A DNA stretch of 32,893 bases from JAVKSL01 sp050744085 (lineage in GTDB: Bacteria; Actinomycetota; Acidimicrobiia; Acidimicrobiales; JAJPHD01), in NCBI GenBank assembly GCA_050744085.1, contig JBOGGU010000013.1, positions 1 through 32,893 on the forward strand, given 5' to 3'. The notes under the pieces were generated by a model. It saw only the letters and a program-made list of their open reading frames with translations. It searched no databases and had not been told where the DNA came from. A program made the position numbers and the translations under genes. Below are positions 29,366-32,893 of the stretch, piece by piece; within the stretch, counting starts at the first letter, position 1; each line of letters begins with the position of its first letter.

Positions 29366-29770
29366 TCAGCCCTCCTCGGGAACGGGCGCTTGCGGGCTGG
29401 CCGCCACCCGGCGGAGGATCTCCTCGATTCGAGCCCCCTGCACTATCGCCGGGTCCTGCAGGAACTCCAGCCGAGGGGTGCGTTTCAGGCGCACTTGGGA
29501 GGAGATCGCTCCCTGGAGCTTCACCCGGGACTCGGATAGGGCCTCGTCAGCGGGCGCCTCCAGGGTGGTGAACAAGACCTTGGCGTGTCGAAGGTCGGGC
29601 TCGCTCACGACCGCTGTGACAGTGAGGAGGCGCAGGCGCTCGTCGGCGTCAGCCAGGCGCTCCAGCTGCTCTGCGATCACCTCTCGGAGCACCTCGTTCA
29701 CCCTGGCGACCCGCGGGTAGCGCCCGGGATTGGCAGGTGCCCTTCGAGGACTGCGCCGGCGCCCCGTCAT
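29366..29770 (-). CDS. rbfA: Ribosome-binding factor A
   Basis: The 134-residue KH-fold factor aids late 30S assembly. The segments RVARVNEVLREVIAEQLERL, HAKVLFTTL and LKRTPRLEFLQD are characteristic. The ATG at 29770 overlaps the stop of the upstream gene (ATGA), which decides the start. Confidence 0.93.
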   Translation of the reverse strand: MTGRRRSPRRAPANPGRYPRVARVNEVLREVIAEQLERLADADERLRLLTVTAVVSEPDLRHAKVLFTTLEAPADEALSESRVKLQGAISSQVRLKRTPRLEFLQDPAIVQGARIEEILRRVAASPQAPVPEEG

Positions 29771-30042
29771 GTCTCCAGCCAAGCACGCTCAGCCGAGATC
29801 GTCTCCACGTCGGGGCGAGCCCACACGAAACGCTCCACCTCGTCAAGCACCTTTTCCACGTGGCTGGCGTTAGACGCGACCGCAGCCATCGCCACAAGGG
29901 CTCGCTGGTGCAAGTCCTGATGCCCTACCTCAGCGGCGGCAACGAAGAAGCGCTGCCTCGAACCCGCCAGGATCGGCTTGATGGCGGCGCGCTTGTCCTT
30001 GAGAGAGCGGCACTGCGGCAGGTGCAGGTCGAGTGAGAGCAC
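29767..30042 (-). CDS. DUF503 (YlxP-like) protein
   Basis: This is a 91-residue ferredoxin-fold protein of the DUF503 family, a common neighbour of infB and rbfA and thought to act in ribosome assembly. LSLDLHLPQCRSLKDKRAAI is the signature N-terminus. GTG 30042 is the nearest accepted start. The family usually begins M-x-VGVL; the codons just upstream read ACG CAC GTA GGG GTG, so the expected initiator position holds ACG. Either GTG is used or initiation is at a non-standard codon. It lies within a few nt of the infB stop. Confidence 0.82.
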   Translation of the reverse strand: MLSLDLHLPQCRSLKDKRAAIKPILAGSRQRFFVAAAEVGHQDLHQRALVAMAAVASNASHVEKVLDEVERFVWARPDVETISAERAWLET

Positions 30043-30044
30043 CC

Positions 30045-32893
30045 CTACGTGCGTTTTATCTCCCGCTCCTCGAAGGTCTCGATCAGGTCACCTGAGTGCA
30101 GGTCCTGGAAGTCCGAGAGCCCTACACCACACTCGAAGCCTGTGGCAACCTCCCTGACGTCGTCCTTGAACCGCTTGAGAGAAGTGATGGTCCCCTTCCA
30201 GATGACGACGCCGTCGCGCAGGAAACGCACCTTGGATCCGCGTGTGATCACGCCGTTGCGCACCTGACAGCCGGCCACCGCGCCAACCCTGGGGACACGG
30301 AAGACCTCTCGCACCTCTGCCTCGCCCGTGACCACCTCCTCGAACTCGGGAGCCAGCATTCCCACCATGGCCGACTCGATATCCTCGAGGACCTTGTAGA
30401 TGATCTCGTAGGTGCGGATGTCGACTCCCTGGGTGGCGGCCATCTCCCTGGCCCTGCGATCGGGGCGCACGTTGAACCCTATGATCGTGGCGTTGGAGGC
30501 AGTCGCCAGCTGCACGTCGTACTCGGTGATGCCACCAGCAGCTCGGTGCAGGAATCGGAGCTTGACATCGTCGCGCTCCAGCTTGCGCAACGCCTCGGTG
30601 AGCGCCTCCAACGATCCTTGAACGTCGGCTTTGAGCACCAGGTTGAGGGTGGCTGTCTCACCCCGCTGTATCTGCTCGAAGATATCCTCGAGCTTGGCTC
30701 CGGGCGTTGCCGAAGGGGTGGGCATGTAACCAGCGACTCGGATACGGTGTCCCCGCTTCTCCCCGATCGTGCGCGCAGTCTGCTGATCGACGGTCACCCG
30801 TAGGTCGTCCCCGGCGCCGGGGACATCGGAGAAGCCCAGCACTTGCACGGGCGTGGAAGGCAGCGCCCTCTTGACGTTGTGGCCCTGATCATCCAGCATC
30901 GCCTTCACCTTGCCCCAGGCCGCCCCGGCAACCACCGGGTCGCCGACGTCGAGGTGACCGCGCTGCACGATCACGGTCGCCACCGGTCCCCTGCCGATGT
31001 CGAGGTTGGCTTCGAGCACCACCCCGCGTGCCCTGCCCTCGGGATTGGCCCCCAAGTCGAGCACCTCAGCCAACACGACCAGCTGGTCCAACAGGTCATC
31101 CACACCGATGTCCTGGAGCGCGGACAGCTCGACCATGATCGTGTCCCCACCCCACGATTCGGGCACCAGCCCATGCTCCGAGAGCTGCTGGCGCACCCGG
31201 TTGGGATCGGCATCGGCACGGTCGACCTTGTTTATGGCCACCACGATCGGTACGTCCGCCGCCTTGGCGTGGTCGATCGCCTCGACGGTCTGGGGCATCA
31301 CTCCGTCGTCTGCGGCGACGACGAGCACCACGATATCTGTGACTTCGGCCCCCCTCGCGCGCATAGCTGTGAAGGCCTCGTGGCCCGGGGTATCGATGAA
31401 CGTGACCAGCTGGTCCCCAACCTTGGCCTGGTAAGCACCGATGTGCTGGGTGATGCCTCCCGCCTCGCCAGCGACCACGTTGGTCTCACGAATCCGATCC
31501 AAGAGCTTGGTCTTGCCGTGGTCGACGTGGCCCATCACCGTTACCACCGGCGGGCGCGGCTGCAGCGCGGCCCCGTCCTCGTCCTCGTCCTCGTCACCGA
31601 AGTAACGAGCCTGCAGCGCTGCCTCCTGCTCCTCGCCGGGATCGACGAGGCGGATCGTTGCTCCGAGCTCCGCGGCGAACAGCTCGATCATGTCGTCGGT
31701 GAGCGCCTGGGTCACCGTCACCAGCTCGCCTTGGAGCAACAAGAACCTCACCACGTCACCCGCCGAACGGTTCAGCTTGGGGCCGAGGTCCTGAGCGTTC
31801 GAGCCCCTCTCGACGATGACCTCGCCCTCGGGGACCGAGGCGTTGGACGGTGTGTAGCTGGTGGGCTGCGTAGGCTCCAACTCCTCCATCGGCCTCCGGC
31901 GGCGCCGACCACCTGGTCGCCGCTGAGGCCGGCCGCGCATGGGCCCTCCGCGTGTCCCGGGCGCGCCACCACCCGGTCCGCGACCCCCGCCGGGCCCGGC
32001 TCCGGGTGTGCCCGGGCGCCCCCCTCCGTAAGCCGGCGAACCTCCCGTGCGTCCGGGCGCATAGCCAGTCGAGCCACCCGTTCCTCTCGCGCCATAGCCG
32101 GGTGAGCCCCCCGCCCGCCCAGGCGCATAGCCAGGACGCGAGGGGGCAGGGCTTGGGGCACTTCCCGTTCCGCCGCTCGAGCGACCGGGTGCGAACGGTG
32201 GCCGCCCACCGCTGGCGTAAGCGGGGCGCTGCCCTGCACCGCCCCCAGTGCTGGGTGTGCCGGTGCGACCCCCCCCGCCGGCGACCGGAGCCGTCGAAGC
32301 TCCGCCCGGTCGCGGCCTGCCTGCGCCGGGCGGAGCCGGGCGCGACGACTGGGGCGGAGGGTTGCGGCGCCCTCCCTGTCCCGGCGGGGGCGGGATGGGC
32401 TTGCCGGTCAGGGAGCGGGGGAGGCCGCCCGGCGGGGGCGGGATGGGCTTGCCGGTCAGGGAGCGCTGAGCGCTCGCCCCTGGAGCACGGGAGCCGGGCC
32501 GATCACGAGCCTCGCTTGTGGACCCACTGCCTGCCCGTGCCGCTGGACGGGGCTCCGATGCCGGTTGGGGGGCCGGGCGGAGACTCGAAGATGCCGCTCT
32601 CCTCGTTTCAACAGGAGCAGCGTGTTGCGAGCCAGGAGTGGGAGGGTCCTGGGTGGGAGCAACCGCCGGGGCCGGCCGCGAGCTGGGAGTCGAGTCGGTG
32701 CGGACGGAGCCTGCCCCTGCCGGGGCGGGGGCGGGGCTGGGGACGGGCACCGCGGCGGCGGGGGGAGCGGCGGGCACCGCGGCGGCGGGGGGAGCGGCGG
32801 GCGCCCCGGCGGCGGGGGCGGTAGGCGCGGCGGCGGCGGGCGCCCCGGCGGCGGGCGCCCCGGCGGGGGCGGGCGACGCGGTGGGGGCGGGCG
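30045..32893 (-). CDS. infB: Translation initiation factor IF-2 (5' end beyond window)
   Basis: The frame is open to the right edge, so the true N-terminus is not seen. The visible part starts with a long Pro/Ala/Gly/Arg-rich disordered region (about 32893-31880), then an IF2_N-like segment. The GTPase core has G1 GHVDHGKT (about 31511-31537), GGITQHIGAYQ, G3 DTPGHEAF and G4 NKVD. Domains II to IV end EEREIKRT. IF-2 brings initiator tRNA to the 30S subunit and drives subunit joining. The disordered region contains a 48-bp direct repeat. Confidence 0.95.
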   Translation of the reverse strand, partial: PAPTASPAPAGAPAAGAPAAAAPTAPAAGAPAAPPAAAVPAAPPAAAVPVPSPAPAPAGAGSVRTDSTPSSRPAPAVAPTQDPPTPGSQHAAPVETRRAASSSLRPAPQPASEPRPAARAGSGSTSEARDRPGSRAPGASAQRSLTGKPIPPPPGGLPRSLTGKPIPPPPGQGGRRNPPPQSSRPAPPGAGRPRPGGASTAPVAGGGGRTGTPSTGGGAGQRPAYASGGRPPFAPGRSSGGTGSAPSPAPSRPGYAPGRAGGSPGYGARGTGGSTGYAPGRTGGSPAYGGGRPGTPGAGPGGGRGPGGGAPGTRGGPMRGRPQRRPGGRRRRRPMEELEPTQPTSYTPSNASVPEGEVIVERGSNAQDLGPKLNRSAGDVVRFLLLQGELVTVTQALTDDMIELFAAELGATIRLVDPGEEQEAALQARYFGDEDEDEDGAALQPRPPVVTVMGHVDHGKTKLLDRIRETNVVAGEAGGITQHIGAYQAKVGDQLVTFIDTPGHEAFTAMRARGAEVTDIVVLVVAADDGVMPQTVEAIDHAKAADVPIVVAINKVDRADADPNRVRQQLSEHGLVPESWGGDTIMVELSALQDIGVDDLLDQLVVLAEVLDLGANPEGRARGVVLEANLDIGRGPVATVIVQRGHLDVGDPVVAGAAWGKVKAMLDDQGHNVKRALPSTPVQVLGFSDVPGAGDDLRVTVDQQTARTIGEKRGHRIRVAGYMPTPSATPGAKLEDIFEQIQRGETATLNLVLKADVQGSLEALTEALRKLERDDVKLRFLHRAAGGITEYDVQLATASNATIIGFNVRPDRRAREMAATQGVDIRTYEIIYKVLEDIESAMVGMLAPEFEEVVTGEAEVREVFRVPRVGAVAGCQVRNGVITRGSKVRFLRDGVVIWKGTITSLKRFKDDVREVATGFECGVGLSDFQDLHSGDLIETFEEREIKRT
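32381..32465. repeat. 48-bp period direct repeat in infB
   Basis: Two exact 37-bp copies (32381-32417 and 32429-32465) encode RSLTGKPIPPPPG twice. The period is a multiple of three. Confidence 0.85.

Overview
The window is very GC-rich and reads as chromosomal DNA from an actinobacterium, plausibly a deep lineage such as Acidimicrobiia (inferred from gene order and style, not from a search). Supporting signs are the right-to-left block infB, ylxP-like, rbfA, truB ... ribF, rpsO, pnp, M16 peptidase, dapB ... dapA, rnj, ftsK; a beta-carbonic anhydrase close to mycobacterial Rv1284 as I remember it; frequent GTG/TTG starts with ATGA- or TTGA-type overlaps; two likely leaderless starts; and essential proteins carrying long Gly/Ala/Pro/Ser tails built on short GC-rich DNA repeats.

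Layout. (1) 1-3438, plus strand: end of an unidentified gene, a NUDIX ADP-ribose hydrolase, XerD-type recombinase, DksA/TraR zinc-finger protein, M50 site-2 protease and HD-domain protein, mostly overlapping or nearly touching. (2) 3439-3724: a 20-bp tandem array and a perfect 15-bp inverted repeat between converging gene sets. (3) 3725-10920, minus strand: dapA, RNase J, FtsK and an anchored D,D-carboxypeptidase. Two related palindromes bracket dapA. (4) 11148-16220, minus strand: a beta-carbonic anhydrase followed by seven cation-antiporter genes in the order E-F-G-A'(MbhD)-B(with MbhE)-C-D. This is the order of the ion-pumping half of membrane-bound hydrogenase (Mbh), without the NuoL-like part of MrpA and without hydrogenase genes. 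(5) 16271-22616: dapB, a broken M16 peptidase, pnp, rpsO, arfB (opposite strand) and ribF. (6) 22617-28468: a 5.9-kb island splitting the usual truB-ribF pair. It holds a truncated, frameshifted BNR/CWB2 surface protein, a frameshifted AbrB gene, VOC and ArsR fragments, an intact alternative oxidase, the tail of an IS110 transposase and a small intact SmtA-like metallothionein gene with a TTG start. (7) 28469-32893: truB, rbfA, ylxP-like and the 3' part of infB, which runs off the right edge.

The core genes serve RNA and ribosome work (infB, rbfA, truB, rpsO, pnp, rnj, arfB), lysine/peptidoglycan precursor synthesis and wall trimming (dapA, dapB, D,D-carboxypeptidase), chromosome resolution (xerD, ftsK) and FAD synthesis (ribF). 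The two most unusual parts are the carbonic anhydrase plus Mbh-like antiporter cluster, and the island in which only a copper-independent quinol oxidase and a metallothionein remain intact among debris. Several broken genes can each be mended by restoring one base, often in a run of four G/C, so some frameshifts may be sequencing or assembly errors.
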